Shown in pieces: positions 12,629 to 25,682 of a stretch of 64,000 nucleotides of DNA. Position numbers and translations under genes: made by a program. Position 1 is the first letter of the stretch, and every line of letters begins with the position of its first letter. Where the stretch lies: the NCBI RefSeq assembly GCF_009730915.1, contig NC_052475.1:31619016-31683015 (forward strand), written 5' to 3'. A model generated the notes under the pieces. It was not told the origin of the DNA. It saw only the letters and a program-made list of their open reading frames with translations, and searched no databases. The stretch comes from Dioscorea cayenensis subsp. rotundata. Taxonomy: Eukaryota > Streptophyta > Magnoliopsida > Dioscoreales > Dioscoreaceae.

Positions 12629-12838
12629 ATGAAGCTTGTCAGGTGATTATCATCTCTCTAATGGAGGTTTTGGTCTTTGGATTCAATGGTGCCGTGATGG
12701 TATTGATTTGAAAGGCTATTCTTTTTGTGCATTTTAATGTTTTTATTTTATTTTTTTGGTAGGTTTCGATGAGGCTGAACAATGAGACGGTGACGATTGA
12801 ACTGAAGAACAGAATCATTGTTCTTGGCAATATCGAAG
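12629..12838 (+). pseudogene. Truncated, frameshifted SmD1 (snRNP core protein) stump
   Basis: Exon 1 (12629-12642) encodes MKLV plus the first two bases of the Arg codon, with a GT donor. Exon 2 (12763-12838) follows a TAG acceptor and encodes MRLNNETVTIELKN, which matches the start of SmD1 (MKLVRFLMKLNNETVTIELKN). At the junction one base is missing in the Phe-Leu-Met stretch, so splicing would run into a TGA within three codons. After ELKN the residues depart from the family (RIIVLGNIE where GTxVHGTITG is expected). No later SmD1 exon (Sm2 motif, GR-rich tail) is visible before the next gene. The intron is kept, so this is a DNA-level duplicate or a decayed locus, not a retrocopy. Confidence 0.7.
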
Positions 12839-12839
12839 G

Positions 12840-13650
12840 TATTCTTGCAATGATTTTTCCTTTTTGCAGTGATTCTTGTTCTAATTTTTCGGAATCAGTG
12901 ATTTTTCTTTTGGTGTAGCATCTTAATGTAGTGCATTTATAAGATTTTTTTTTATTCTTATTTATGCAAAATCAATGTTTATGATAGCATTGGCTGCTTA
13001 TGTAGTGTTATTTTTACAAATTAGGTTTACAAAATAGGCTTTTTAACTCATTATTAATTTTAAGAAAAATCAATGGATATCAAAAAGTTTGTGGCAAATC
13101 TAGTTCCTAAGAATGACATTATTCTTGGTTTTTCTTTGGAGGTTGTGGTTTTTTTAAGGAAGTATTTAATGTTTTTGATTAGTGGATTTTGTTGTGCCTA
13201 CACATTGTTTGGTTGTTTGCAATCATCCTTGTAAGTGTTCTTTCATTATAAAATTTGTGGTTTATATCTTCCACTTTAGTAAAAAAAAAAAATCAAATTG
13301 TTTGGTGGGGAGAAGTTTTTAGATGTGTTTCTACAGTTGTTTTTGTTGATGAAGTGCTCTAAATTACTGCAAGCTCATTCCAATATTGTTCTCTTTTATA
13401 TGGAAAATGCAAGAATAAAGAGAATTCATTAATGAGATTTCTAGCATGACTTTTCGATGATTTCCTTGTCTTCTTTAGGTAAAGGAAAGCTTTTAAGGTA
13501 TCCATTTGAGAAGGCTGTTTTCTTTCTAATTGAGTTCCTCTTCGGGAATCATTTACAGAATTTGATGAGTAAAAAATTATTAGGGACTAATGAATTTTCA
13601 ATCAATCTCTCTCATGCAAATGTTGCACAGAAAGAGAGAAAAAAATGACA
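12840..13650. other. Spacer after the SmD1 stump, nothing recognised
   Basis: AT-rich sequence with T-runs and no convincing exon. I looked for the missing SmD1 exons on the plus strand and did not see them. The right end is probably the 3' UTR of protease gene A. Confidence 0.5.
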
Positions 13651-16600
13651 CTAGTACATTACATTGACTGCTATAGGACTTCTCACAAAGTGCTTCCCGT
13701 CAGACCATATGAGCTTTCCAAACACATACCCTACACCAAGACTAGCCTTTCCTGCCGTCAAACTAACCTCAAACTCTCTCTCTTCACCAACCCTATCAAA
13801 CCTAAGAACCTCTGGCTTCACGCTCACATATATGCCCATCGGAGCCTTAAACCTAACCCTATATGTCCCTGGAGATCCAACATTCCTCAATTTCCTTCGC
13901 ACTACCATCTTCTTGATGAGATTGGGAGCGGCAATTGAAGGGTAGTTCAAGTCCTCAAGTTTCATTTGTTTTTTAGGGCAAGTGTATGGCTTCTTGTTAA
14001 AAATGGGCAGTGAGCTTGAATTGTACCCCAGTGCACATAAGAAATCCAAGTAGTTATTGATTGTTATATCATAAACCAAGCCAGGATCCATGGCTCTGTT
14101 TGGCCTGATATGCCCTGAACCATAGGTCAGTGGATCTGCTTCTATTAAGGTGTAGTCTTTGATTGGCTTGCCAGTGTTGTCTCTTGTTCTTGCTGCAAAT
14201 GTTCATTCTGTGAGATTTAATACCTTCTATTTGAGTAGTTTTAATAAATTGAAGAAGTTTTTTTTTTTAGTGTTTACCAGTTGTCATGATAGCTGATTTT
14301 AATGCTGCAGGACTCCAGTCTGGGTGTAATGCTCTCAGAAGGCCAACAAGGCCAGAGACATGGGGGCAGGCCATCGATGTTCCATATAGAAGATTGAATG
14401 GAACATGGCGTTTGTCATAGTTCAAACCAGTTGGGCTTATGGCTTGAGGCCAGGCAGCAAGAACAGCAACACCTGGTGCAGTTATATCAGGCTAAAAATG
14501 GATAGCGAATCAGTTAGCAGGTAAAAAACACTTCAAGTTTTTTTTTTCAATGTTTATTGCATTTGTCTGACCTTGAGGATTTGTGGTGTGATGAGACTTG
14601 GCCCTCTTGATGTGAAGTCTGCCATTAGCGGTGCAGGTTTCACTCCATACTGTGTTTTTGGAGCAGAAATTTGACCCACAGGTGATCTGTCATGAATTTA
14701 AATTATATTTTGCACATTCTTTCAGTAATAATCACTATACTTTCAATTTGTGGAAGTGGTTCTATTATGAGAGCAACAAATCTATATAAGGTTCAACATA
14801 TGGAATTAGTGATGTTGAGAACGAGAATTATGTTGCCATTAAACCCTATTTTCTAGGTGCATAACAGTAGCAAAAACATTGGCATAAAAAGTAATATTTA
14901 ACTGATTCTTTTGGGTTAATTGGAGATATGTTAGAATGAGAACTACTGTGCTGTCATATCTAATGTCAAGGTGTCTTTGAATGTGGTATTTTATGTGACC
15001 GATTTTTTTCCTCAGTTAATTGCAGATACTTATAGTAAGAATTAAGTCTAAAATATAGTCTTACTTGGTTGATTTAATGTAAGAATGAAGAACAGTGCCG
15101 GCGTTGTAGGTAATATGCGTGGCTGGAAGGAAGTGTGGGTCAACTCTAATGTTGTCTCCAAAGTTCTCATCGTTGACAACAACCATACCAACGCCACCGG
15201 CCTCGAGAACAGAAATACCCATGGCGACTCTGTAGTCACCGTCATCACGAAGGCAAATCACAATCTTCCCTTTAACCTTCTTCGGATCAAGTGAGTCTGG
15301 ACTGCATGTCATGCTGCATCAACAAACTCGTGTATAAGATACTGACATTGAGGAGAGTTTGATTCTTATTGAACAGATTGATTTGCAGCTTTGTAATTGC
15401 GAGTGTTTTCTTTTTCTTAGTGAATTCAGGATGATTGATTGAGGATTAAAACTGAAGATAAATGATTACAATGAATAATCAATCATCTTTATTCACAAAT
15501 TATGAATAGATTCTATGTGATTCATTGAGGATAAAAATTCAAGAAAGGAGTCTTCATGCATTCTATGTAGAAACATTGATTTGTTAGGGTGAATTGCAGT
15601 ACTGTGCTGTGATGAACCAAACGTCTATTTTCATTTATACATTATGTTTGCCCTGTTTTTTTTTCCCTAAGATTAATTCAGGAATAAATGATGAAAAAAA
15701 ATTGGAAGAAAAATGAAATTCTTACGCATCATATTCAGAAGCATTAGCATGCTTTCCATCCTCCCCATAAATTAAAGGATTTGATTTGTTCCGTGGTAGT
15801 GTATTTGATGATGCGCTTCTCCCTAAAAGATAAATAATAAAAACAATATTTATTTATAATATCAGAAAGAATCTCTATGTCCAATAATTTTATTCTCTAT
15901 TTTTCCATATAAATAGTTTTTCTCTTTAAATATAGACCTCTACGAAAGTTGTATACTTGAAAAGCAAAGAATTTCCATGTTTTTTTTTTTGGCATATGTA
16001 CCCTTGCAAGATCTGTAATTTCATATGTACCCCTAGATTAGCTCTATTTGCATGTGCATCCCCTTAAACCTAGATTCTCTCTTTAATAAGCACACATATA
16101 GGGTGTATAATTTGCTACAAAATTAGAAGTTATTGCATATACACTTGTAGGGTGTATATGCAAATTTTATTCACATTTTTCTGTATATCAATAGTCTTTT
16201 TGTTTTTCCAATATACACCCTGGGCAAAATCTCATATTTTAATATACACCCCTGAAAAAGTTATGACTGTATTCATACTCTTCTAAAACTAATATTCTCA
16301 GGTAAATTCCACCTACAAGGTAAAATTATAATTGTGAGATTAATTTTATAGGGGTCAACATATAAAAAGATGAGTTTTTCATACCAAACCTTCCCTCCAA
16401 ATCTCAATATGAATGCTTGTGTAACAGCAATAAGGAGAACAAGAAACAAACCTTGATCTTCTTGTTGTTTCCAAGTATGAGGAAAGACCAAACATCTCTA
16501 TCCGTACTACTACCTCCTACTGTAATTATCCATGGTGCATCATTGCTCAAACTCCCGGGCACTGGACCTGAGTTTCCGGCCGAACAGATCACCGGAATCC

Positions 16601-17965
16601 CTGCTAAACCAGCATGAAATGCGCCGATTGCCACCGGGTCTGATGTATAGTCATAAGCAACTCCTCCAAGTGAAACTGAGATCACATCAACTCCATCATG
16701 TATTGCCTCTTCGAAGCCATAGAGAATATCAGCAGCAGAACATCCTGCCCAGCATACTTTGTAGGCGGCAACACGGGCAGAGGGGGAGCCTCCTTTTGCC
16801 GTCCCATTGGCTAGACCAAATAAGTTTGCGCCCGGGACAAACCGTCCTCCGGCTGTGGAGAGTGTGTGAGTACCATGTCCAATGATGTCCCGTGCTGAAT
16901 CTCCGACTTTGAGTTCTTGATGATCATGTTTATGTAGCATTTTTTCGACCATTATTCCTTTGTTGAAGTACTTTGCTCCGATAAGTTTTCTAATTTTTTG
17001 TTAATGAATTTTAGTGTCAAATTTATCTAATATGGCATCAGTGCTAATTGATTTACCTATTGCAAAGAACTCCTTCTTTTGTGTTATTCTGACATGATCC
17101 TTTCCATTTTGATGGAATCGGCCCCATTCCTTCGTCATTGAAGCTCTCGGATTCAGGCCAAACACCTTTGCACAAGATTGTGAGAAGGAAATCAATAAAG
17201 TTTTCAATAAAGATTGATAGATTATATATATGTTGAATACAAACCGGTGTCGAGGTTTCCAATTATGACATTTTCGCCTAGTTTTGACTGGCCCCATATA
17301 GACTTTGGAGGAACTCTTCCATTCCTCTCCATCTCAAGCATGGTCCATGATCTTGTTGTGTGTAGTTCTAGTATTTTGTCTTGGAAAACCGATACAACCC
17401 GAGGATGCTCTAATTAAGAACAACACAAAAATCACATGATCAAACAAGAAACAATTAAAACTCTAAGTTTTTAAGAGTATTGTTAGAAATCTCACTTTTA
17501 ATCTTCAATGCATCTTCTTCATCCAAAATGGCAGCAAAGCCATTGATGTATCTTGAATATGAATAAAAGATGTTTCTCTTTGCTTTATGCTTACTATACA
17601 TACAAAACAAATATTAATCATCGATCTAGTTGGAATGAAAATTTAAGAACAAAAGAGTTAGTAACATGGATATTAAGATGATCGCGCGATCACCTGCCCA
17701 AAAAATTTCCTAAGAACTGATAATGAGACTGAGTTGCAGATTTATAATCTTGCAAAGAAGCTCCATTAAAGCCATGAGAATGTCCTCCAAGATAAACAAT
17801 ATAAGACTGTAAAGAAAAACCAAATCAAACAAAGAAATCAGACAATAAATATTTAGAACAATATTAAAACAAACAGAAGTTCACCTTTTTGGTTGCCGAG
17901 ACAAGACCAAATGATACAGAAAGAAAGAAAATGAAAAGAAGTTGAATTCTTAAACAAATCTTCAT
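13651..17965 (-). CDS. Subtilisin-like protease A (SBT5/AIR3 type), probable 1-bp frameshift
   Basis: Eleven exons: 17885-17965, 17694-17806, 17496-17593, 17245-17409, 17057-17165, 16452-16989, 15726-15822, 15065-15313, 14572-14686, 14278-14491 and 13651-14192. The product would be about 773 residues: signal peptide ([20 protein letters not shown]), I9 propeptide, catalytic Asp (NLDTG), His (GHGTHTLST), oxyanion Asn (CSAGNSGP), PA insert, Ser (GTSMACPH) and a fibronectin-III-like tail ending VNVMY. These are secreted cell-wall proteases. Exon 7 is 97 nt where paralogues have 95 and frame requires 95 or 98, so the exon 6-7 join loses frame. A weak donor 4 bases downstream (TTT followed by GTTTCT) would restore it. 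Either a 1-bp deletion, a base-calling error or unusual splicing explains this. A is the most diverged of the five copies. Confidence 0.85.
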
Positions 17966-18198
17966 CTAAATGAAATTGTGATATATATATATATATAATT
18001 GATGATTAATTGTTTGTTTGTTCTTGTAAAAGAGAAGATGAAGATGAAGATGAAGATGGGTAAGTAAAGAGTTAGAGAGTGAATGATTGTGAGGAAGTGT
18101 TTTAATGTGTTTGATTTGAAGAAATTAATGTGAAGAGGGACTGATTCTCTCAACGTACATCTCGCGGGTAACCTTCGAAAACCGTTGTAGACTTCTTC

Positions 18199-18203
18199 TC
18201 TCT

Positions 18204-18255
<52 letters not shown>

Positions 18256-18256
18256 C
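18199..18256. repeat. Compound CT(n)TA(n) microsatellite upstream of protease A
   Basis: A CT run merges directly into a TA run, about 235-290 bases upstream of the A start codon. The length is likely polymorphic. Confidence 0.9.
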
Positions 18257-18699
18257 TTACAATTTTTTTTAATAAGTATTAATTTTCAATGAATTGTGGC
18301 CAAGTGACCAAAGTGTTGCATCTCTGTTATATTATTTTATGATTTCCAACAATTAGAATTAAATCTTCACAAAATTGAAAGTACTAATAAAAACCCAACA
18401 AATATATATAATTGGGTCAACCAGATTCGAACTTTTTTACTATTCTAAAATTATATAGCAGCCGTTTGTCGTCTATTCATTAAAAATAATAGATATATGA
18501 TTGGGATTTTCTTTCAAATTAGCCTTAATTGTTTTTTATAATTGTCACAATAATTGTTTGGTGATTTTACCATAAAAAAATGACTTTTGGACTTTAAAAA
18601 ATGGCTTTGGACTTTTGAAAAATAAAACTTAAAAACTTATTTTCTTTTAATAAACATGGACAGTTTTTTAATAATAATAATATTTTATTAAAATAAGTG

Positions 18700-18890
18700 G
18701 ATAATCCATGAATTCATTAATTAAAAAAAAAAAATGAAATACAACAACCTAAAACAAGACAACAAAAGACAAGAGCGAAAAAGAGGCTACCACTAGGGGA
18801 TGAAAGGGTGGATGATGAGACAACAAAAAATCAAGTTCCTGGGTAACAAAAGCCCAAATAGACCAATAAATCCCTCCTTGTTTTAATTAG
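18700..18890 (-). mobile_element. LINE 3' end remnant
   Basis: The plus strand reads GTGGATAATCCATGAATTCA, then an A-rich run, then AATACAACAACC. The piece at 46655-46754 has the same order (GTGGATAAACCACATTCAT, A-run, ATACAACAACA). The repeated layout suggests 3' ends of one LINE family in minus orientation. No coding part is left. Confidence 0.4.
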
Positions 18891-20370
18891 TCAAATTCAA
18901 AATCTCACTCTGTTTTTGCTTTTATAACCCCATTTTTTAAATAATATTGATTTTAAAAAAATTTATTAATTTTTATCTCTTTAGAAAACCTATTCGTTTT
19001 CTGAAAATTATTATTTTTATTTTAAAACGGCATCCACTCTTACTTATTTTAAAACTTTGTGTTTTAATTTGTTTAAAACAAATATATATTTTTTAAAATT
19101 TCGTAAACCTATTCACTCATGATTCTTTTTTTAAAATTTTTACAGAACCATACTTGAGTTTCATATACATATTCATAAATATTTTTAAAGTGAATTAACT
19201 TTATTATTTAATATTGGATAGAGAGTAAATTAGTTCATTATAAATATAAATGTTATATATTTATTTTTTACATATTTTATTTTTACATTTTGGTTTTTAA
19301 TTATTTTTAAAATTAAATTTTTACTTTTAAAAATATATACTTTAAGATTTCTTAGTTGTTTTCCTCAAGATGTTATTTTTATTTTTATTTTTATTTTTGG
19401 TACCGGGCCCCTTCCTATTTAGGCCTTAACAGATTGATTAATATATATTTATTTATATTAAAATTATTAGTATTATTATTATATAATATTTATTAAATTT
19501 TTTAAGAAAATTTTAGTTATTATCTTTTAATTAATTTTTCGACATATGCTAAGTTGAGATTATATATGCATGTATGTAAATATTCAATAATATAGATATA
19601 TATAAAATAATTTAAAAGATCAAATTGCATATGCATATTTTTTTTTTCCTAATTATAAAATAAAAATCCCCTAAAATCCACTGTTGAGAATATAAACGCA
19701 TCCCAAATATTTATTATTATAAAATACATTTACATTTATCTTTATTTAAATTAATAACTAATTAGGTAGTTGAAATTAAAAAAAAAATGAACTAATCCTA
19801 ATAGACTGGTGAACCAATTAATTTAAGCTTTTTTATATTATCAATTTCCAATAAATCGGAATAGTTTATTTTATTTATTTATTATTATTATTTTGACTTG
19901 TGGGGCTTGTTCTTCCATTGCCATATGCCTTAACCATTGAATTAAGCAAAGGGTTGGCTTTTTATTTATCTCTCCAAAAATGTTATAAATTGTTTTTGGA
20001 ATTACATTATTAATTAAGGAATTCCATGCATGTCTGTTTGGAGATACATTTAAACTCAATCAAACCCTAATTTTTACTTAATAAAAAACCTTACAATATA
20101 TATGTGGAGCAAGAACATAATGCCATTGCTCATGGCATTTAAATTATTCACATAATTGCAAGAATTACTAAATAATCTTGTTGCAAATGATTAAGAAACA
20201 TGCATTCAAACAAAAACTAAGAAACTAGAGAAATATTAAAAAGACTAAATAAATAAATTATTGATTTCTTTCCATCATCATGTTTATTTAATTACTAAAC
20301 CTAAAAAAGAATTAAAACAAGAACACAACTAACCTATATTATTTCCCGCCAAATTAACACTAACTAATTT

Positions 20371-21490
20371 TCAAATGTAAACTACCAAAGGACTTCTCAC
20401 ATGGTGAATTCCATCAGACCATTTAAGACTTCCAAATGTAAAGCCTTTAACTGGTTCAGCTTCATTTGCCTCCATTGTCACCTGAAACTGTTGCTCCTTG
20501 CCGAACTCTTCGAACTCGAGCTCTGCTGGCTCCACAGTCACCGATACACCCTTTGGCGCGAATACGGTGGCGTTGTACTTGCTCGGAGGCCCAACATTTT
20601 TCAGCGTCCGGGTAACCGTCACAGTGCCATTGAGTGAAGCGATAGAGATGGAAGGATAGTTCAAATCTTCGGCTTTGATTGTTTTCGAAGGACATGAAAA
20701 TTCACCACTGAATATTCCCATCATTGTTTTGTTGTAGCCAAGAGAACACAAGAAGTTCAAGTAGTCTTTAGGAGTGATATCATACACCAATCCAGGATCT
20801 ACTAAAGCTTTAGTCTTTACATGTCCAGCTCCATAACTGAATGGTGTGGCTGTTTCATTGAATGCATCCTTGATGGGTTCCATAGTGTTATCAAGAGTCG
20901 TCGCTGAAAAAACGTAAAAAATGATTCAGTGAAGGAGTTTAAATATATATAGTTAGCACTTGGAAAAGAAAGTTTTCATTATATATATACCAGTTGTCAT
21001 GATTGCTGACTTGATCATAGCAGGACTCCAACTGGGGTTAAGGGTTTTGAGAAGGCCAACAATGCCACCAATATGAGGGCAAGACATTGATGTGCCAGAC
21101 AAGAAGACGAAAGGAGTTCGGCGAGTGTCATAGTCCAGATCAGAAGGGTTGGCAACCTCTGAAAAGGCGGCAAGAACATTGACTCCTGGTGCAGTAATAT
21201 CAGGCTGCATTTCATAAAATTCATTATTTATAAGAAATATGACTAACAATAATAAAAGAAGAAGAAATTTCATTGGCATATAATTTTATGACCTTGAGGA
21301 TTTCTTGATTGATAACATTTGGACCTAGTGATGAGAATGGGGCTATTGTCGGTGAAGGTCTCTTGCCGAACTTTGTTCTTCCACATAAAATATAGCCCTT
21401 CGATGACCTACAAATTTTCAAGAACAAGAAAAATTAACCATTGTACTGATGATCAGTATGTGATCTTTGTTAGGTAGGAAATTGTGTCTA

Positions 21491-21536
<46 letters not shown>

Positions 21537-23808
21537 CTTTTATTTACTTGGAAGAATTGAGGTAGGAGTAGAGCTCAAGGCCGTCAGAATAACCGATATT
21601 AATGGCAGGAATGAAGTGGGCATCGCCTTCGATATCATCTGCATAATGTTCATCATTTGCAATGATCATTCCGGCACCGCCAGCCTTTTGAACTACAAAG
21701 CCCTTGAGCATTCTTTCGATTTTGCCCCTGAGACATACAACTATCTTGCCTTTCACCTTCTCAGGATCAAGAGAATTCACCATGCAAAGATTACTGCAAA
21801 TTAAGAGAAGGAATTGATCAGCTCAATAAGAGCAAACATTAATTCAAGAAGTTGTATATATGTAGTCAATATCGTGTAATTAATTTGAAGTTTAAATCAT
21901 TCTCACGCAGCATGTTCTGTTGCATTTTTAGCTTTTGCATTTACTGAATTGATCATAGGATAAGGCCTTGGTCTTGGAAGACCCTTGGAAAAGGTCATTC
22001 CCTGACAAATTGAAGAACAAATTAGATAATTAAAATCAATTAATGAATAATTAATAAATTCAACAAAGAAATTAAACTAATTAATGTGTATGATTGAATC
22101 ACCAACCTTGACAAATTTTCCATTGTAGACAAGATATGAAGGGTAATATCTATCAAGAGTGCTTGCTCCGACGGTGAAAATCCACGGCGCCACATTCGAC
22201 ACGGTCCCTAGTAATGGGCCATCATTTCCACCTGAACAAGCAACTATAATCCCTTTCTTGACAGCATGAAATGATCCAATGGCAATAGAATCCTGGTAAT
22301 AATCCAAAGGTGGACCTCCAACTGACATTGAGATAACATCAACACCATCATGTATCGCTGCGTCGAATGCTGCAAGTATATCGGCATCCATGCAGCCACC
22401 TACATCAGAGGGCCAACATATTTTGTAGGTGGCAACACGGGCTCGCGATGAGCCACCTTTCGCTGTGCCATTGGCGTAACCATAATAGCTTGCACCGGGG
22501 ACGAAGGCCCCTGCCGCGGTTGAGAGTGTGTGGCTGCCATGGCCTTCAGTGTCACGGGGGGTATCGGTGATGTTTGCAGACGTATCACCAGCTTCTTTGA
22601 AGCCTTTGTTAAAGTATCTTGCTCCGATCAGCTTCCTGCATTCGCCATGAGATCCAATGGAATCACAAAAACCAGTTAGGGTTTCAGTTGTGCATGCATT
22701 GGTGATAGCTATACACTGTAATTGACAGTTATTTCAGTTGACATAAATTAGGGTTTCAGTAATTATAAGTGATCTCCCTTGAGATGTATAAATGTTCATG
22801 CATGCTTGATGTTCTTGCAAGAAATAAGAAAACTAATTAAGAAGTAATTCAAACAAAGAAATTACTTGTTGCAATTGAATGTTTTATCGATTCCATTGTC
22901 ACAAACACCCTTCCATCTTGAAGGAATTGGACCCATGTCATCTTCTCTAAAGCTCTGAGATTCAGGCCAAACACCTGCAAATTAACAGATCAAAAATTCA
23001 AGATTGTGGCAATGACTTCAATGAAGAATTTGAATGATAATATAAGATAGAAGATTACCGGTGTCAAGGGTTCCTATGATCACATCTTCTCCAAACCTCG
23101 CCTTCTTCCACAAGGATGAGTCCGGGATCTCGCCGGAGTAGAACTTCTGAAGTCCAAGGAATTCCCATGTATGTGTTGTGTGAAGCTTCAGTGCTTTATT
23201 TGGAAACACTGATACAACACTTGGATGCTCTAAACAACAAAAACCAATTGTGTATGTACATATTAAAGTAAACTATATATAAAAAAGACAGAAATAAGCT
23301 TAATTAATTGAAATTATGAGTACTTGAGAGCTCATTGGCTTCATTCTCATCCATGTTTGCAGCAAATCCATTGATTTCCTTTGTATATGAGTAGAAGATT
23401 GCATCTCTGGCCTTCTCCTTGCTATAACATACATGCATGCATGCATGCATAAAGATAAGTACATATGTATATATAATTTGTAAATATATGTATATGTAAT
23501 AATGGTATTAAAATAAGAGATTGCAAATTATATATACATATATATCTGATACCTTTTCAAGATTGATCCTAAAATTTCATGGTGAGAATTCACAGCAACC
23601 TCCTCCCTTGTGTTTGGGGAGTGAGCACCAAGATAAACAACGTAAGACTGCATGCAAATAAAGATGATAAATTAATTTGAAAATGAAGAAGTATTGATAA
23701 CCATAGAGAAAATATAGAGTTTTTGGTTACCTTTTTGGCTGCTAATGTTTGAGTTGGAAGAAGAACAGTGAATGAGAACAAAATTAGAAGAGAAACTAGA
23801 GTTCTCAT
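20371..23808 (-). CDS. Subtilisin-like protease B (SBT5/AIR3 type), intact
   Basis: Eleven exons: 23731-23808, 23553-23647, 23324-23421, 23059-23229, 22866-22974, 22107-22635, 21907-22001, 21548-21793, 21293-21407, 20991-21204 and 20371-20903. They total 2283 nt in frame, 760 residues. Signal peptide about 1-23, I9 propeptide about 27-110, Asp146 (LDTG), His216 (GHGSHT), Asn321 (CSGGNDGP), PA insert about 392-473, Ser551 (GTSMSCPH), fibronectin-III-like tail ending PLVVYI. This is a secreted serine protease of the apoplast; its substrate is unknown. The oxyanion loop reads SGGND where the paralogues have SAGN. Same exon plan as gene C, its nearest relative in the array. Confidence 0.93.
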
Positions 23809-23844
23809 CTTGATGTCCGTCTCTCTTCTTTCTGTCTGCGATCT

Positions 23845-23891
23845 CTCTTGAGAAAGAGAGAGAGAGAAAGTTGGCAGTGGCCTATGTATAA
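23845..23891 (-). promoter_or_regulatory. TATA-like box and CT patch of protease B
   Basis: On the minus strand TTATACAT (23884-23891) lies 76-83 bases before the ATG, followed by a CTCTCTCT pyrimidine patch (23850-23866). This is the usual plant core-promoter order. The exact start of transcription is not visible. Confidence 0.45.
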
Positions 23892-24204
23892 TTTCTTTTG
23901 TTGTTATCTAACATGAAATAAATAATGCAGTTTAAAATTAATTTGAATTTTTTTACATTGATAAGTGTTAAAAGTATTATTATTCAACCATGGTTTATGT
24001 ACATCTTAACACTTTGATTTTTTTGTTGAATTTTGGATAAGATTATTCAATCAAAATTAACAAATTATTATCTTTGATATGGTAAGTAAGTAACCATTAT
24101 AGTTTCAAGGTGAATGAGAATTTTTAATCATTAATTACATTTTAAAAATTATTTTCATCCTTAACACAAAAACTGATCATGCATTTAGTCGTCATCAACT
24201 ACAC

Positions 24205-24243
<39 letters not shown>

Positions 24244-25192
24244 CTTTCTGTCTAACTCCTTTTCATACTGACACACTTTGCCACATCAAGTAATGCATAT
24301 ATTAAATTTCAAAAAAGTAATGCATATATTATAAAAATATTTAACTTTAAAAAATTGATATAATAGATGATATATATGGCTCTAATATCAAGTCTTAAAA
24401 TGGCATAGTATTTATCTGTGCTAGGTACTTTTTAAAAAATTATATTTTTTTTAAAAGGCATGGTCTCAGTGATACACTGATATATCAATTTTTAATATAT
24501 TTAAAAAACATTTAACTTTTTAAATTCTGTTAAAGATGAAAATCTTATGTCATCTTAACTTAAAATGAATTAGAAAAAATCTATTTAAAAAATATAAATT
24601 AAAAAAATTATGGGGTATATGCGTTGAGAAAAGACGCTATTAAACCTTTTTCTGTTTCTTCATGCTTCTTTGTTGTATTTTTTGTTTTTTGTTTCTCTTT
24701 AGTTTGTTCGTGTCTGTTTGTCTGTGTTTCGGTTTTGTTTTTTAATTAATCTATGATTAATTTACTTTATTTAAAAAAAGGCGCTATTATGTTCCCTCAT
24801 AATTTTTTTTTTTAAAAAGTATAAATCACTCCTGTAAATTTCCTCATATGAGTCCCCTCGTTAGATTTAATTAAAATACTGATTTCCATATATATTATAT
24901 ATATAGATATATATTAAAAAAAATCAAAATTATGCATATGGTTTTTTAATAAATGATGTATTTGTATATACACCCTTCATAAATATCAAAATAATAAAGT
25001 TAGCATGGTATACACGTAAAAGTATTACATTCATATGTATACATCCAAAGATAATTTTCTTTGAGATATACACATAATTGTAGTTTTTGTTAAGAAGCTA
25101 AAAATTCACCTTTTGTGTAGGGATATATATCAATGATTGTGATCCTACCTCCATTCAGAATTTTTTTAATGATTCAAATAAAAAAAATTGGG

Positions 25193-25682
25193 TAAATTTT
25201 TCCAGTAAGTATCTAAGTTTGGCCTTATATCAGTTTGAGAACTAATTTTCAATTTGTATCAAAATGAATATCAAATTTTAATTTCATTTTTTCAACAGGG
25301 TAATTGGGGATTTTCGGTGGATTTTTGGTGACGTGGACGCTGGAAAACTTTTGTGGATGCCCTGGGTGCACGTCACTAGGGCTACAGTATTCTGGAGAGA
25401 GAGAAAAATAAAACGATGACGGGAGAGAAGCTAACGTGTACGTCCTACGTGGACAAAAAAACCACATTGATTAAATGGCTGAGTTGGTGAGTCAGTGACG
25501 TGGACCCAGGGCATCCACGCAAGCTTTCCGTCCACATCACAAAAAATTCACCGGAAATCCCCAATTACCCAGCTGGAGAGATGAAATTAAAATTTAATGC
25601 TCATTTTGATACAAATTGAAAGTTAGTGCTCAAATTAATATAAGACCAAACTTAAGTACTTGCTGGAAAAAAATTAAAAGAC
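25193..25682. mobile_element. 490-bp fold-back (Mutator-like) MITE with 9-bp target duplication
   Basis: The two ends are inverted copies of each other for about 185 bases. The left arm reads TTTTTCCAGTAAGTATCTAA and on through TTTGTATCAAAATGA, GGTAATTGGGGATTT and TGGATGCCCTGGGT. The right arm reads the same on the other strand with scattered changes. Immediately outside both ends is AAAATTGGG (25184-25192 and 25683-25691), a perfect 9-bp target duplication. Long terminal inverted repeats with 9-bp duplications are typical of Mutator-like elements. There is no transposase, so it is non-autonomous. Confidence 0.8.

Larger units (their letters stand above)
17966..20370. other. Intergenic region between proteases A and B
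   Basis: It starts with the A leader, which carries a GAA/GAT-rich run on the plus strand (18031-18058). Then come a compound CT/TA microsatellite (18199-18256), a short LINE-tail-like piece (18463-18495), a longer LINE 3' end (about 18700-18890) and otherwise AT-rich DNA without genes. Confidence 0.6.

Noticed and set aside
16404..16451. Extension of protease A exon 6 to the next stop as a truncated protein
   Set aside because: All paralogues have a splice donor at 16451 and the residues beyond it lack similarity.
25249..25467. Open frame inside the fold-back element
   Set aside because: It runs over the inverted arm and loop, so it is explained by the transposon structure.
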